DNA of 64,000 bases from Scleroderma bovista (Eukaryota; Basidiomycota; Agaricomycetes; Boletales; Sclerodermataceae). The position numbers and the translations under genes were made by a program. The stretch spans positions 27,475 through 91,474 of the forward strand of contig JAYMGJ010000307.1 of the NCBI GenBank assembly GCA_037178675.1. The letters run 5' to 3'. The notes under the pieces were generated by a model. That model was not told the origin of the DNA. It searched no databases and was given only the letters and a program-made list of their open reading frames with translations. The first letter of the stretch is position 1; each line of letters begins with the position of its first letter. Positions 1 to 10,461 of the stretch are shown piece by piece.

Positions 1-200
1 CAGTCTCTGCCCGTCTCCGTCTCTATCTTCTTGACCGGAACCTACGCAAGGGATCAACACTCGTTGTCCTTAGTCGTTGAATCCAAGCGGTCACCAACTC
101 CGGCCGGACTAATCTCTTGTCCAGCCCTCTGCTCTCCCCCTTCGTCCGCTTTCGTCCGGACTTGACCAGACCCCCTACCAGAGTAGACCCGGACTTGACA
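1..200 (+). repeat. 3' part of the 5' LTR of element A
   Basis: Near-identical to 7208-7407 and ends in the same ...GGACTTGACA. The rest of this LTR lies outside the window. Confidence 0.93.
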
Positions 201-269
201 GTATTTCAGACTCACACTTGTGTGGGTTCACTGTTCCATACCCCGTACGCAAACTAGCTTCTATTTCTT

Positions 270-1709
270 ATGACTATGACTACGTGCTCTCGTGCTCGTA
301 CCGCTGCAGCACTTGCTGAAGAAGCAGGTGCAGTAGACGACCTCCACCTCTCTGCTGCTCATCAAGCCCTGTCTAACTGCAGGCAACCTCCGGCTTCAGT
401 TAGCCAATTCCGGAGCTTTACAGCTCGAAACCCTACAGCGCCTTTGACTCCGCGTCGAGATGCTGCGTCTCAGAGCCTTCGTGGTTCTGCAGACTTAGGT
501 CATCACGAATCCGTTTCTGGTGATTGATTCCCTTACCGTCGCGACCCCACTCCGGAACGTCGCGAACCTGCCCGACAACAGTGGTTTGGCCCTGAGGACG
601 GACCCGGAGGTGATCCGGACGACCCCGGAGATGGCGACAACGATGATGACAATGACAATGACTTCGTCGATGCCATGGACAAGCTAGACCCTGGTCTAGC
701 TGTTTTCCAAAACCTAGCAGTCGCCGTCAATCGCCTCTCCCGCTCCTCCCGCCGGACCAACGACTCCTCTTCCTCCCGTGCCAAGGTCCGCGAACCGGAC
801 ACCTTCGACGGTACGGATCCCAAAAAGCTCAGGACCTTCTTGGTCCAGTGTGAGCTCTGTTTCCAGGATCGAGCCAAGGCATTCCGCCTTGATAGGGCAA
901 AGGTAACTTTCGCCCAATCATATCTAAAAGGGATGACCCTAGAATGGTTTGAACCGGACCTACTGCACTCCGGCGATCCGGCTGACCGTCCACTCTGGAT
1001 GGACAGTTGGGTCCACTTTGTCGCTGAGCTCCAGAACACCTTTGGACCTCACGACCCCATCGCTGATGCTGAACATCAGCTCGAGCATCTCCAGATGAAG
1101 GACGCACACCGCGTTACGCGGTATATTGTAGACTTCAACTGACTCGCCTCCCAGGTCCAGGACTACGGAGATGGCGCACTCCGCCGCCTATTCTACTCCA
1201 GTCTCCCAGATCGCCTCAAGGACGAGATAGCTTGAGTTGGGAAGCCCCTGACTCTACATGGGCTTAGGGCCCTTTGTCAAGAGATCGACGCGCACTATTG
1301 GGAGCGCAAAGACGAGATCTCTCTTACGACAAAGACCCAGTCCACCTCATCCCCAACCAAGCCCTCCAACTCCGGAGGCAACACCCCCAAGCCCGGTCAG
1401 GCCAAGACCGGCAACTCCCCCAGCTCCGCCAACACCTCTGGCTCGTCCAAGACGACCAGCAACCAGTCCTCCTCCGGTTCCAGACCAGACCTAACCAACA
1501 AGCTTGGTAAGGACGGGAAGCTAACTGCAGACGAGCGCAAACGGCGTCTGGACAACAACCTCTGCATGTTCTGTGGAGGGACCAGTCATTTCGCGGACAA
1601 CTGTCCAAAGAAGACCAAAAAGGCCAAGGCTCGTGCTGCGGCCATCGCTGCTGAGTCCGGTAAGACGGACTCCAACTCGGGTGCCAACTCCGAGTCAAAA
1701 AAAGAGTAA
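270..1709 (+). pseudogene. gag: gag of chromovirus A, three in-frame TGA stops
   Basis: One frame runs from the ATG at 270 to TAA at 1707-1709 and is interrupted only by TGA at 525-527, 1140-1142 and 1233-1235. The middle part (675-1139) has the look of the retrotransposon gag domain, including PDTFDGTDPKKLRTFL and a YLKGMTLEWF-type stretch. The C-terminal part has a Ser/Thr/Pro-rich linker and one zinc knuckle, CMFCGGTSHFADNC (CX2CX4HX4C), near 1563-1604, for nucleic-acid binding in the capsid. At each TGA an Arg CGA codon would fit, so CpG deamination is the likely cause. The frame ends in E-S-K-K-E just before pol, which sits in the -1 frame. Confidence 0.88.
1697..1703 (+). promoter_or_regulatory. 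Candidate -1 ribosomal frameshift site (A7) at the gag/pol junction
   Basis: A run of seven A lies in the gag frame as A-AAA-AAA, two codons before the gag stop at 1707. Slipping back one base enters the pol frame, which is open from 1697 through the GTG at 1736 and on to 5419. This fits Gag-Pol synthesis by -1 frameshifting; no downstream pseudoknot was worked out. Confidence 0.5.
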
Positions 1710-1735
1710 GCAGCTCCCGGCCCTCCGCACAACCG

Positions 1736-4700
1736 GTGAGCTGCGTTGACTCCAGAAGTGCACCCAAGGAGGCTCGCCTCAACGCGTCCGCTCTTTACGA
1801 TCCTAATTCCCTTATGCCACATGTTATCCTCTTACCATTTGACTTACCTAAAACCCGCGCTCTTGTGGACTCCGGGTCCACGCATTGCTTTGTAGATATA
1901 CAATTTGCGCACAAAAACAATATTACCACCTACTCCGTTCCTCCGATTACACTCCGGCTCTTTGACGGTACATCAAACTTTGTAATCACTCAAGCTGTCG
2001 ATTTATCAGTGAAATTCCCCGCATCCGGTGATGTCACCCCTATGACTTTTTACCTCGCTCCGTTAGATTCTGAATGCTCGATTGTCCTTGGACATAACTG
2101 GCTCACCCGCTACAATCCGTTGATTGACTGGGTACTGAGCAGTTTAACTTTCCGGACCCTTGCACCAAGTTTGCTAGCGCCCCCGTCAACTCCCTCTCCG
2201 GTTCAGTCCGGTAACCCTGTCTCCGGCCTCTCCCGCCAATCTGACCCCGGCCCCGCGCCATCTGTCGACACTCCGGTTTGCACCCCTCCGCACATCTCCC
2301 TGATTAATGCAGCCGCATTCGTGCGTGCGTGCAAATTAGAGGGATCTACCAAATACCAACTTCAGCTGCGTCCCTCCGACTCAGCAAAGGCTCGTTCTTC
2401 CTCCGCCTCTACTCCGCCGGACCTGGACATCGTCCCTCCGGAGTATCGCGATTATGCGGATGTGTTCAGCAAGGCAAAGGCCTCTGAACTTCCCCCGCAT
2501 CGCGACTGCAACTTGAAGATCGACCTTGAAGAAGGTACTTCCCCACCTCTGGGAACCCTCTACTCACTGTCTCTGGTTGAGCTCTCCGCTCTCCGGACCT
2601 TCATCAACGAGAATCTTAATACAGGTTTCATCCGTCCTACCACTTCCTCCCATGCTGCTCTGGTCCTCTTCGTAAAAAAGAAGGACGGCTCACTCCGCCT
2701 CTGCATTGACTTCCGAGGCCTAAACAAAATCACCAAAAAGGATCGCTATCCACTCCCCCTAATCTCTGACCTACTAGACTCCCCAAGCCGTGCTAAGATC
2801 TACTCGAAGATCGACCTCCGGCACACGTACCATCTAGTCTGGATTGCTCCGGGCGATGAATGGAAGACCGCCTTCCGCACGCGCTATGGGTCTTACGAGT
2901 GGTTAGTAATGCCCTTTGGCCTCACTAACGCCCCTGCAGCCTTCCAGCGCTTTGTCAACACCATCTTCACTGACATGCTGGATGTCTGCGTCGTCGTGTA
3001 CCTCAACGACATCCTCATCTACTCCGAGGATATGGAGTCCCACCAGCAGCACGTCCGGGAAGTACTCCGCCGTCTCCGGTTGCATGGCCTCTTCGCCAAA
3101 CCGGAGAAATGTGAGTTCCACTCGGACTCGGTAGAGTATCTTGGCTACCGCCTATCTCCTGACAGTCTAACTATGTCTCCGGACAAAATCCAGACCATCT
3201 CCGACTGGCCTGAACCTCGAAAGGTAAAGGACATCCAGTCCTTCCTAGGCTTCGCCAATTTCTACCGCCGGTTTATATTCAACTACTCGGACATCGTGGT
3301 CCCTCTCACCCGGCTCACCCGGAAAGACGCTCCTTGGAACTTCTCCGAGGACTGTCGACGTTCCTTCAACACTCTCAAGCATGCCTTCACCACCGCGCCC
3401 ATCCTCACCCATTTCATTCCAGATACCCCTATTATTGTGGAAACTGACGCCTCCAACTACGCTGTCGCTGGCATCTTGTCTATCACCTGCGCCGACGGAG
3501 AGATTCGTCCGGTCGCATACTACTCCCGGACCTTGACTGCTCTGGAGTTAAACTACGACACCCACGATAAGGAACTACTTGCTATCTTTGAAGCATTCCG
3601 GAACTGGCGCCACTACCTTGAAGGTTCCGCCTCTCCTATCGACGTCATCACGGACCACAAGAATCTCGAGTATTTCTCAACCTCAAAAGTACTCTCCCAC
3701 CGGAAAGCCCGGTGGTCCGAGTTTCTATCACAGTTTAATCTTGTCATTTGCTTCCGCCCTGGTAAGCTCGGTGCCAAACCTGACGCCCTCACTAGACGAT
3801 GGGACGTCTACCCCAAAGAGGGGGATAGTGGCTACGCCCAGGTTAACCCCCAAAATCTCCGGCCGGTGTTCACTCAAGAACAGCTCACTAATTCACTTTG
3901 CACTACCTATCTAGAGTTCCCAGTCCTCCGTGCAGTCGCAATCATGGACGTAGAAACACTCCATAGTGACATCCTCTCCGCACTACCCTCTGACCCCATT
4001 GCCCAGATCCACCTTGCAGACCCTCTGGACTCTCGCTGGTCCGCTGATGAAGCAGGATTCCTCCGACTAGACGGTCGTATCTACGTACCGGACACAGACG
4101 ATCTCCGTCTCCGTGTCCTCCGGTACAGGCATGATCACCCTCTCGCTGGTCACTTTGGGCAAAACTGGACCCTGGAACTAATCCGGCGTGAGTACACTTG
4201 GCCTGGTCTCCGGACCTTCATCAAAGACTACGTCCGGTCATGTACCTCTTGCGCACGAGCTAAGACACCGCGCCATAAACCCTATGGGCTGCTGAAACAG
4301 CTCCCCGTACCGGAGAAGCCCTGGAATTCCATCTCGATGGACTTCATAGAGCAACTCCCTTCATCCACCGGCTTTACAGCCATCCTGGTCGTAGTAGACA
4401 GGCTCTCTAAACAGGCCATATTCATTCCTACTCACGACACTATCACTAGCCCGGAGCTTGCAAAGCTATTCCTCCTCCACGTGTTCTCCAAGCACGGTGT
4501 CCCTGCCCACGTTACCTCAGATCGCGGTACCGAGTTCGTCTCACACTTCTTCCGGTCACTCGGAAAGGCCCTCAACATGCGCCTCCACTTCACCTCCGGT
4601 TACCACCCAGAGGGCAATGGCCAAACTGAGCGCTCTAACCAGACACTCGAACAGTACCTCCGGATCTACTGCAACTACCAGCAGGACAACTGGGCAGATC

Positions 4701-5419
4701 TACTCCCGTTGGCGGAGTTTGCGTACAACAACGCACCTAGTGCTACCACCGGAGTTTCACCCTTCTTTGCTAATAAGGGCTATCACCCTAACATCTCCGT
4801 TTACCCAGAACGTGATATGACCTCCGCCCGGGCTCGTGACTACGCAGTCGACCTCGAGTCACTACATCAATATCTTCGAGAAGAAATGGCCAACGCGCAA
4901 CTTCGCTACCAAGGTCCGGCTGATGCCAAACGTGCTCCGGCACTGGACTTCAAAGTTGGCAACCAAGTGTACGTGAAAGCCAAATACTTCCGGTCAACAC
5001 GACCATCCAAAAAGCTATCAGAGAAGAACCTGGGGCCCTACACTATCATCGCGCAAGTAGGCTCCCTCTCTTTTACCCTCCATCTTCCAGATTCCATGCG
5101 CGCAGTTCACCCCGTCTTCCATGTCTCCCAACTTGAACCGGCCACACCCAACACCATACTGGACCGGATACAACCTCCTCCGCCACCGGTCGAAGTAGAT
5201 GGTGAACCGGAGTTCAAGATCTCTGAGATCCTCGACTCCAAGGTTGATCGTCGACGCAGATCGTGCAAGCTATTGTACCTGGTGCGTTGGTCCAGTTACG
5301 AAGGAACTGACGAAGAAACATCATGGCTTCTCGCCACTGAACTTGGCAATGCTACGGAACTCTTAGAAGATTACCATGTCTGGTACCCGGACAAACCCGG
5401 ACCACTTGCGTCCATGTAG
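1736..5419 (+). CDS. pol: Pol polyprotein of chromovirus A (PR-RT-RH-IN-chromodomain), RT active site mutated
   Basis: The open frame of 1227 codons begins at a GTG that is only the frame boundary. The first ATG is at 1814, and expression is more likely by frameshift from gag at 1697. The protease has VDSGST (Asp near residue 45). The RT shows KIDLR, GSYEWLVMPFGLTNAP and VVYLNDIL, where the catalytic YLDD has become YLND (codon 3005-3007, residue about 424). RNase H has ETDAS and TDHKNLEY. The integrase has an HHCC finger (HPLAGHFG...CTSC), then Asp in SMDF, Asp in SDRGTEF and Glu in GQTER. The C-terminus (about residues 1160-1215) is a chromodomain with YLVRWSSY and TSW, which places it among the chromoviruses and suggests chromatin-directed integration. 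YLND and a KIDLRHTYHLVW stretch, where R is usual for W, suggest point decay. Confidence 0.93.
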   Translation: MSCVDSRSAPKEARLNASALYDPNSLMPHVILLPFDLPKTRALVDSGSTHCFVDIQFAHKNNITTYSVPPITLRLFDGTSNFVITQAVDLSVKFPASGDVTPMTFYLAPLDSECSIVLGHNWLTRYNPLIDWVLSSLTFRTLAPSLLAPPSTPSPVQSGNPVSGLSRQSDPGPAPSVDTPVCTPPHISLINAAAFVRACKLEGSTKYQLQLRPSDSAKARSSSASTPPDLDIVPPEYRDYADVFSKAKASELPPHRDCNLKIDLEEGTSPPLGTLYSLSLVELSALRTFINENLNTGFIRPTTSSHAALVLFVKKKDGSLRLCIDFRGLNKITKKDRYPLPLISDLLDSPSRAKIYSKIDLRHTYHLVWIAPGDEWKTAFRTRYGSYEWLVMPFGLTNAPAAFQRFVNTIFTDMLDVCVVVYLNDILIYSEDMESHQQHVREVLRRLRLHGLFAKPEKCEFHSDSVEYLGYRLSPDSLTMSPDKIQTISDWPEPRKVKDIQSFLGFANFYRRFIFNYSDIVVPLTRLTRKDAPWNFSEDCRRSFNTLKHAFTTAPILTHFIPDTPIIVETDASNYAVAGILSITCADGEIRPVAYYSRTLTALELNYDTHDKELLAIFEAFRNWRHYLEGSASPIDVITDHKNLEYFSTSKVLSHRKARWSEFLSQFNLVICFRPGKLGAKPDALTRRWDVYPKEGDSGYAQVNPQNLRPVFTQEQLTNSLCTTYLEFPVLRAVAIMDVETLHSDILSALPSDPIAQIHLADPLDSRWSADEAGFLRLDGRIYVPDTDDLRLRVLRYRHDHPLAGHFGQNWTLELIRREYTWPGLRTFIKDYVRSCTSCARAKTPRHKPYGLLKQLPVPEKPWNSISMDFIEQLPSSTGFTAILVVVDRLSKQAIFIPTHDTITSPELAKLFLLHVFSKHGVPAHVTSDRGTEFVSHFFRSLGKALNMRLHFTSGYHPEGNGQTERSNQTLEQYLRIYCNYQQDNWADLLPLAEFAYNNAPSATTGVSPFFANKGYHPNISVYPERDMTSARARDYAVDLESLHQYLREEMANAQLRYQGPADAKRAPALDFKVGNQVYVKAKYFRSTRPSKKLSEKNLGPYTIIAQVGSLSFTLHLPDSMRAVHPVFHVSQLEPATPNTILDRIQPPPPPVEVDGEPEFKISEILDSKVDRRRRSCKLLYLVRWSSYEGTDEETSWLLATELGNATELLEDYHVWYPDKPGPLASM

Positions 5420-5572
5420 TATTACTCTCGCCTCCGTTTCCCTTATCTGTTTCCCCTATCTGTTTCACTCTGTAATATCACTCACTCTCAAATCCAGCCA
5501 CTTTTCTCTATAAAACAAAAAAAGTAAAACTAAATTACATTTTCTATTTACAAGGAGTCCAGACCGGACCAC

Positions 5573-6614
5573 CTACTCCGGCACACCGCTGCCAGGGTTC
5601 TCCTGCTCCTCATGGAGCCCCTGGACTTCTTGTTCGACCTCCTCCGGGTCGACCTTCGCCTCGCTGTCCTCCGACTCCTCGTCCTCGTCCCAGGGCGCCG
5701 TAAAGAAACGACACTCCTCGAGAAAAGTCTCGAGGCCGGCCGTCAGCCGCTCGTTTCCCCTCGCCACCGAGCGAGTGGCGTCTGCGACCCGGCGCATCTG
5801 CCTGGTCATCTCCTCGACGGCCCCAGTCAACCGGTCCAGTCGTTCCAGGAACGGCCCAGGGTCAAACCCGGACCGTTTCCCAGACGGCCCCAGTACTTCG
5901 ATGATGTCGTCGTCGTCGGCAACCTTCGCCGCCGTCTTCTTCTTCTTGCGCTTCTCGCCTCCTCACGGTGACGTCGCCACCTCCTTCTCCTTCGCTTTGC
6001 CCTTCCCCTTATCCCCTACCGGACCCGGACCACCCACCTCCGGCCACTCACACCGCTCCTTGAGCCCTGCGCATTTCATGCACGCGCGCTGCTTGGGTTT
6101 TTCCAGGTCTCGTTCACACTTGGCCTTGTGCTTCGCACAGCGAATACACCTGCAAAAAAATTAATAAAGTAACAAGGGAATAAAATTAAAAAAAGAAAAA
6201 AAAAAATAACCGGACATTGTTGCTCCGGTCTCCACTCACACCCACCTCCGGCTCTTCCCTCACTCTCTTCTTCGACGCCTCCTGCGCCATCGCTCTCTGC
6301 CTCGCCGCTACCTCTGCAGCCCTTCGCTGCACCTCCGCTCGTTCCTTCTCCGCCTGCTCGCGCACCTGGCGCTCCGCCTCCTCTTTCGCCTTGCGTTCCA
6401 CCTCCTCTCGTGCTCGTCGCTCCGCCTCTTCCCGGCATTGCTTCTCCTCTCTCTTGACCTGCTTGCGTCGACGCCTCTCCTTTGTTTTGGCATCGAGGAC
6501 GGACGCCTCGTCTTCGCTACCGGACTGGAGCTCCGGTGTTGACGCCTTGGTCCAGTCCTTGGACTCGACTGCAGAGGGAACAGTGGGGGTGGTGGACTTA
6601 GCAGTGTTCGACAT
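5573..6614 (-). pseudogene. Antisense Zn2Cys6-like coiled-coil protein inside element A
   Basis: This ORF lies on the opposite strand between pol and the 3' LTR. The first part (start at 6614, or 6695 if the upstream ATG is used) is a highly charged Arg/Glu coiled coil. A likely intron follows: a GTGAGT donor at 6239 on the minus strand and TTTGCAG before 6149. The second part opens with CIRCAKHKAKC, then 11 residues, then CMKCAGLKERC, giving CX2CX6CX11CX2CX6C, the spacing of fungal Zn(II)2Cys6 binuclear clusters. A Lys-rich and DDDD stretch, a helical region and an acidic tail ending at 5573 follow. One TGA (5963-5965) stands where CGA would fit. The simple splice does not keep phase, so either a small indel or another donor is involved. 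No function is known to me; DNA binding is inferred from the Cys pattern only. Confidence 0.65.
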
Positions 6615-6766
6615 GTTTGGATTAATGGCAGGAAACTGGGGGTAAAAGCAAGAACCGGTTTGATCTTTATAGATCCAAATTTCGTACTCAGACAATCACT
6701 CCGGACTCCGCATTGTTCTAGGCGACCACACAACAGCCTCATTGGGGCCTCATGGGTTCAGCCCCT

Positions 6767-6779
6767 AAAAGGGGGATAC
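6767..6779 (+). other. Polypurine tract of chromovirus A
   Basis: AAAAGGGGGATAC lies directly before the TG of the 3' LTR, the expected plus-strand primer position. Confidence 0.75.
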
Positions 6780-7407
6780 TGTTACGACCATGCCCAACTC
6801 CGGGCCTTATCCGGTCACTCCGGTCGCGTCGCAGCTCTACAGCTCTACTCCGGTCGCTCGTCTCCTACTCCGGTCGCGCTCACGCAGATAACCTTCCGTT
6901 AAGCACGACCCTTGGTCTATGCTCCATTCGCTCGTTACCACACTTCGCCGTTTACCCTGTCTTGACGTGAGTTCTCCGTGAACTCGATATATCCTATACC
7001 TTGTAGCATTTTCACCGGACCTGATTTATTTTACCCGGACCTGACTTTATTTTCATCGGACCTGACCTAGTACTTTCTCCAGTTGTCCCTTGTCCGCCTT
7101 TTAGGCTGTTTACTTGTCACCGTATACTCGACCCTAGTTCTTACTTAGTATAAGTACTCTGTAGTTTATCCTGTACTCCTCAGTCTGAAATCAACTTAGT
7201 CACTACTCCAGTCTCTGCCCGTCTCCGTCTCTATCTTCTTGACCGGAACCTACGCAAGGGATCAACACTCGTTGTCCTTAGTCGTTGAATCCAAGCGGTC
7301 ACCAACTCCGGCCGGACTAATCTCTTGTCCAGCCCTCTGCTCTCCCCCTTCGTCCGCTTTCATCCGGACTTGACCGGACCCCCTACCGGAGTAGACCCGG
7401 ACTTGAC
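6780..7407 (+). repeat. 3' LTR of chromovirus A (628 bp)
   Basis: Starts TGTTACGACC and ends GGACTTGACA (TG...CA). Its last 200 bases repeat 1-200. It is rich in CCGG/TCCGG, unlike the older solo copy at 26711-27095, in which most of these CpGs are gone. Confidence 0.93.
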
Positions 7408-7489
7408 AAAAGGGAGCACATACAATAAAACGGGCGGCGAACGCGTGGACACGATCAGACAATAGGGTACAGGGTGATCGGATGTCACA

Positions 7490-8560
7490 GTTGTGACAGT
7501 AGTTCAGCTTCTCAGACTGTATGAACAGAAAGATGGTAAGTCAATCAGCTATCTAAATTGTCCTGACACTTTCAGTTAGGCAGAGAGTAAGGGGCCAGTT
7601 TTCCAGACTGTGAAGACACCTTCAGATAGGAAGATGATAAGTGGGTCAGCTCTCTGGACTGTCCTGACATTTCCAGCCAGGCAGATAGTAAGTTAGTCAG
7701 CTCATTATGCTGTCCAGACACTTTCAGACAGAAGTTGGTAAGCTAGTCAGCTATCTGGATTGTTCATACACTTCCAGATAGGCAGATCATAAGTAGAACA
7801 GCCCTCTGGACTGTTCTTACACTTCCAGCCAGGCAGATAGTAAGTTGGTCAGCTCTTTATGCTGTCCAAACACTTTCAGACAAGTAGACAGTAAGTCAGT
7901 CAGACATTTAAGACTCTGCCAGACACATCAGATCAGTCAGAGTGGTCAGACACCCTCAGGCTGTCAGGTTATCAGAGAGTCTGGACAAGTCAGACCAGTC
8001 AGACCAATTAGACCCCCCAGACTGTCAGACTGTCAGACAGTCCAGACCAGTCAGACCAGTCAGGCTGATCAGACCCCAAAGACAATAAGTTGGGCAGACA
8101 CCTAAGACTACCCAAAACAATTAGAGCAGTCAGACCCCCAAGACAATAAGTCAGTCAGACATTTAAGACCACTCCAGACAAGTAAGACAAGGCCAGTCAG
8201 ACCAACCAGACTGTCTGACTATCAGACAGTCCAGATTAATCAGATCAGTCAGACCCCTCAGGTAATAAGTCACTCAGAAAGTTAAGACCACCAAGACATG
8301 TCAGAGCAGTCAGACTCCCCAGACAGTGGGTCAGTCAGACAGACCATCTAGACTGTCTTTAAGACCACTCCAGACCAGTAAGACAAGTAAGGCCAGTCAG
8401 ATCAATCAGACCCCCCTAGGTAATAAGTCACTCAGAAAGTTGAGACCACCCAGACATGTCAGAGCAGTCAGATTCCCCAGACAGTAAGTCAGTCGGATCA
8501 ATTAGACCACATACTAGACTGTCAGACTATCAGAAGGTCCAGACCACTCAGACACCCAGC
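7490..8560 (+). repeat. Minisatellite: ~50-60-bp units grading into CAGAC/GTCAGACCA short repeats
   Basis: From about 7500 to 7900 units of roughly 50-60 bp recur, with a core like CCAGCCAGGCAGATAGTAAG. From about 7900 to 8560 the repeat decays into TCAGACCAGTCAGAC-type short units. No coding frame here is convincing. Confidence 0.8.
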
Positions 8561-8659
8561 CAGGCATTTATTCAGCCATGGCTGGTTGCTGTTATTGCAA
8601 ATTCACTCACATCTTTCCCTGCAATCTATCCATGCATTATTGTGTCTAGGTGCCTGGTG

Positions 8660-8810
8660 CAAGTTAGTCCTGGTGAGAGATGCCCAGATCAGCAAAACCA
8701 ACCCTCCCCTGGACAGCTGTCTCAGAACCCCAGCTCTCCCAGCATGTTACCTAACTGGCTAGCACTGTCCAGACTGTCCCATACTTTTATAGCCTGTACA
8801 TAGTTTTCAA
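8660..8810 (-). repeat. Dispersed repeat module (GGGACAGTCTGGACAG family)
   Basis: On the minus strand this reads GGGACAGTCTGGACAGTGC, then a stretch with AGCCAGTTAGGTA. It matches 56980-57070 and, less well, 30200-30310. It is followed by an AT-rich stretch and a GGTGG minisatellite in the same order as at 42420-45002, so it is part of a larger dispersed repeat. Confidence 0.6.
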
Positions 8811-8919
8811 CCACCTTCATTAATTTAATGTTTATGTTAATTAATTTATATTCAATTATGCACAATACAAAGAATAAATATTGTATACTAACAGTAGGGG
8901 TCCTTGTCGACACAGGATG

Positions 8920-9300
8920 GTGGTCATCATTGTCATGTTGGTGGTGGCTTGTCCAGGTGGTAGTCCCATTGTCAAGGCAGGTGGTGGGGTGACCACAGTG
9001 GCCATGTCATCCTTACTGGTGGTTGTGGCCGTGTCATGGGTTGATGCAGGTGGGGTGGTCGTGTCATTGTCAATGATGGTAGTGGGGTGGTGGTGGTGAT
9101 CGCGTCGTCAACACAGGTAGGGGGTGATTGTGTTGTCGTCGACGTAGGTGGAGGTGGTCATGTCATCATCAATGACGGTGGGATGGTGGTAGTGACCGCG
9201 TTGTCGTTGTCGACGGTGGTGGAGGGGTGGTGACCGCGTCGTCAACACAGGTAGGGGGTGGTCATGGCATCGTTGACGCAGGTGGGGTGGTCGCGTCATG
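8920..9300 (+). repeat. GGTGGTC/GTCGTCG minisatellite
   Basis: Units near 27-30 bp built of GGTGGTCGTGTCATYGTC and GTCGTCAACACAGGTAGG. The same type occurs at 42420-42910, 43060-43260 and 44543-44830. Frames read as VVVV/TTTT low complexity and are not genes. Confidence 0.75.
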
Positions 9301-9329
9301 GTCAACGACAAAATCTATCAGAATAACAT

Positions 9330-9818
9330 GCTGCCACACCTCTGTGCCCAGCAGGCTCACCCCTGGGCTGCCCCCCCCTCAAACCCAACCGGCCTACCCA
9401 GCCAGCTGTGCCCCCTCCCCTCTCTACCCCCACTGACCTCATGGCAAAGCTCTGTAAGGAAGTTGCACCACTCTGGCACAAATTCAATGCCTTCCGTTGA
9501 AAAGACAACAAGCTACTACCTCAGATGAGGTGCATTCAACCTAGGGACTTCTGGAGGTCTGGCAAGGCTCCCAAGGACTAAGGAGACTAAGAAAACTAGA
9601 GAGTGGAAGGCTGGTTCAGTCACTCCATGACTGAGCTCAAAGATGTACACTGAAGAGAGAATTGTTGCTTAGTAAGCTAGTACAAGCCTACATAGCTAAG
9701 GTAGAGAGCCCAGTATTAGTACTACCAATTCTACACACCTAGAGACAGGACTGTCTCTACACTGTGCCCTACACAAGGCGTCCCTTGATCCCCCCCCTCT
9801 CTCCCTGCACTGCCCCTA
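9330..9818 (+). pseudogene. Fragment of an unrecognised Pro-rich protein gene split by a small LTR-like insertion
   Basis: In one frame the bases before 9497 read a Pro-rich stretch followed by MAKLCKEVAPLWHKFNAF. After the insertion (9498-9761) the frame resumes as CALHKASLDPPPLSP. The junction keeps frame if the insertion and its 4-bp duplication are removed. I do not recognise the protein, and both ends run into repeats. Confidence 0.4.
9498..9761 (-). mobile_element. Small TG...CA element (264 bp), probable solo LTR
   Basis: On the minus strand it runs from TGTAGAGACAG to CTTTTCA and is closely similar to 52538-52813. The 5' end has the palindrome AGAGACAG-TC-CTGTCTCT. Flanks are CCGT (9494-9497) and CTGT (9762-9765), a 4-bp duplication with one C-to-T change at a CpG. 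The second copy has an exact 4-bp CCGC duplication. Confidence 0.65.
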
Positions 9819-10021
9819 TGTAAGTTGTTGCTGGCTCTGATGACTGATAGTCACACCCTCAATGAACATGACCTATGTTATATTGAGGGTAGGTGATGGT
9901 ACAGTAGTAGAGTAGTTAGAAGATAATCTGCTTATGTAACGAGCACCAGTGCTATATATATGGGCGCTTCTGCTTATATAAGCAGAAGTGCTACTATAGA
10001 TAGACCTCCTAGTGGTCAACA
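9819..10021 (-). repeat. Small LTR (203 bp) with TATA box
   Basis: On the minus strand it runs from TGTTGACCAC to AACTTACA and contains TATATATA and a palindromic TGCTTATATAAGCA. The first 110 plus-strand bases recur at 25088-25197 without gaps. It is preceded (minus sense) by a purine-rich AAAGGGAG stretch, so this looks like a 3' LTR. Confidence 0.5.
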
Positions 10022-10041
10022 GTAAAGGGAGATTACTCCCT

Positions 10042-10169
10042 TTACACCCTCCCCTTAGAGAGTCCATCCAAGGACTCTTGTAATGAAGCGTGCGAGATAC
10101 CTCGCTTACACCCTCCCCTTAGAGAGTCCGTCCAAGGACTCTTGTAATGAAGTGTGCGAGATACCTCGC
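10042..10169. repeat. Tandem duplication, two 64-bp units
   Basis: 10042-10105 and 10106-10169 are near-identical, both starting TTACACCCTCCCCTTAGAG and ending ATACCTCGC. No gene is seen from 10022 to 10460; this stretch may be internal sequence of the LTR element at 9819. Confidence 0.8.
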
Positions 10170-10461
10170 ACAGTAGTAAATGAAAGTCATGTATATTATA
10201 ACAGGAATGAACAACTAATAAAATGTATGTCTGGTAGACAGGGGCCCGAGGCAACAAGGAAATAGAAGAGGAAAACAAAAAAAATGGAAACAAATAAGAA
10301 AGTGACCCGTTGGGGTTCACAACGCCTTCTGTCAAGAGGGTTGTGCCTCTCTGATGATGGTAACACAACCAGTTGGCAGTCGTGTCGTTGCGTCAGTGTG
10401 ACTCTTCGTTTTAGTGAGAGGGTTGTGCCTCTCGGGATGACCAGTCACTCCCAGGTCAGCC

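Larger units (their letters stand above)
1..7407 (+). mobile_element. Ty3/gypsy chromovirus (element A), 5' LTR cut by window edge
   Basis: The order is LTR end, gag, pol (protease, RT, RNase H, integrase, chromodomain), an antisense ORF, a purine tract and the 3' LTR. The first 200 bases match 7208-7407 with three differences, all G/A at CpG or former CpG sites, so this is one element whose left LTR begins outside the window. gag carries three in-frame TGA codons and the RT active site is YLND, so the element looks dead although pol is otherwise open for 1227 codons. The TSD cannot be tested because the left flank is missing. No tRNA-type primer site was recognised after base 200. Confidence 0.95.

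Noticed and set aside
7490..8560. Regularly spaced repeats as a CRISPR array
   Set aside because: Units are degenerate and contiguous with no unique spacers; the genome is eukaryotic.
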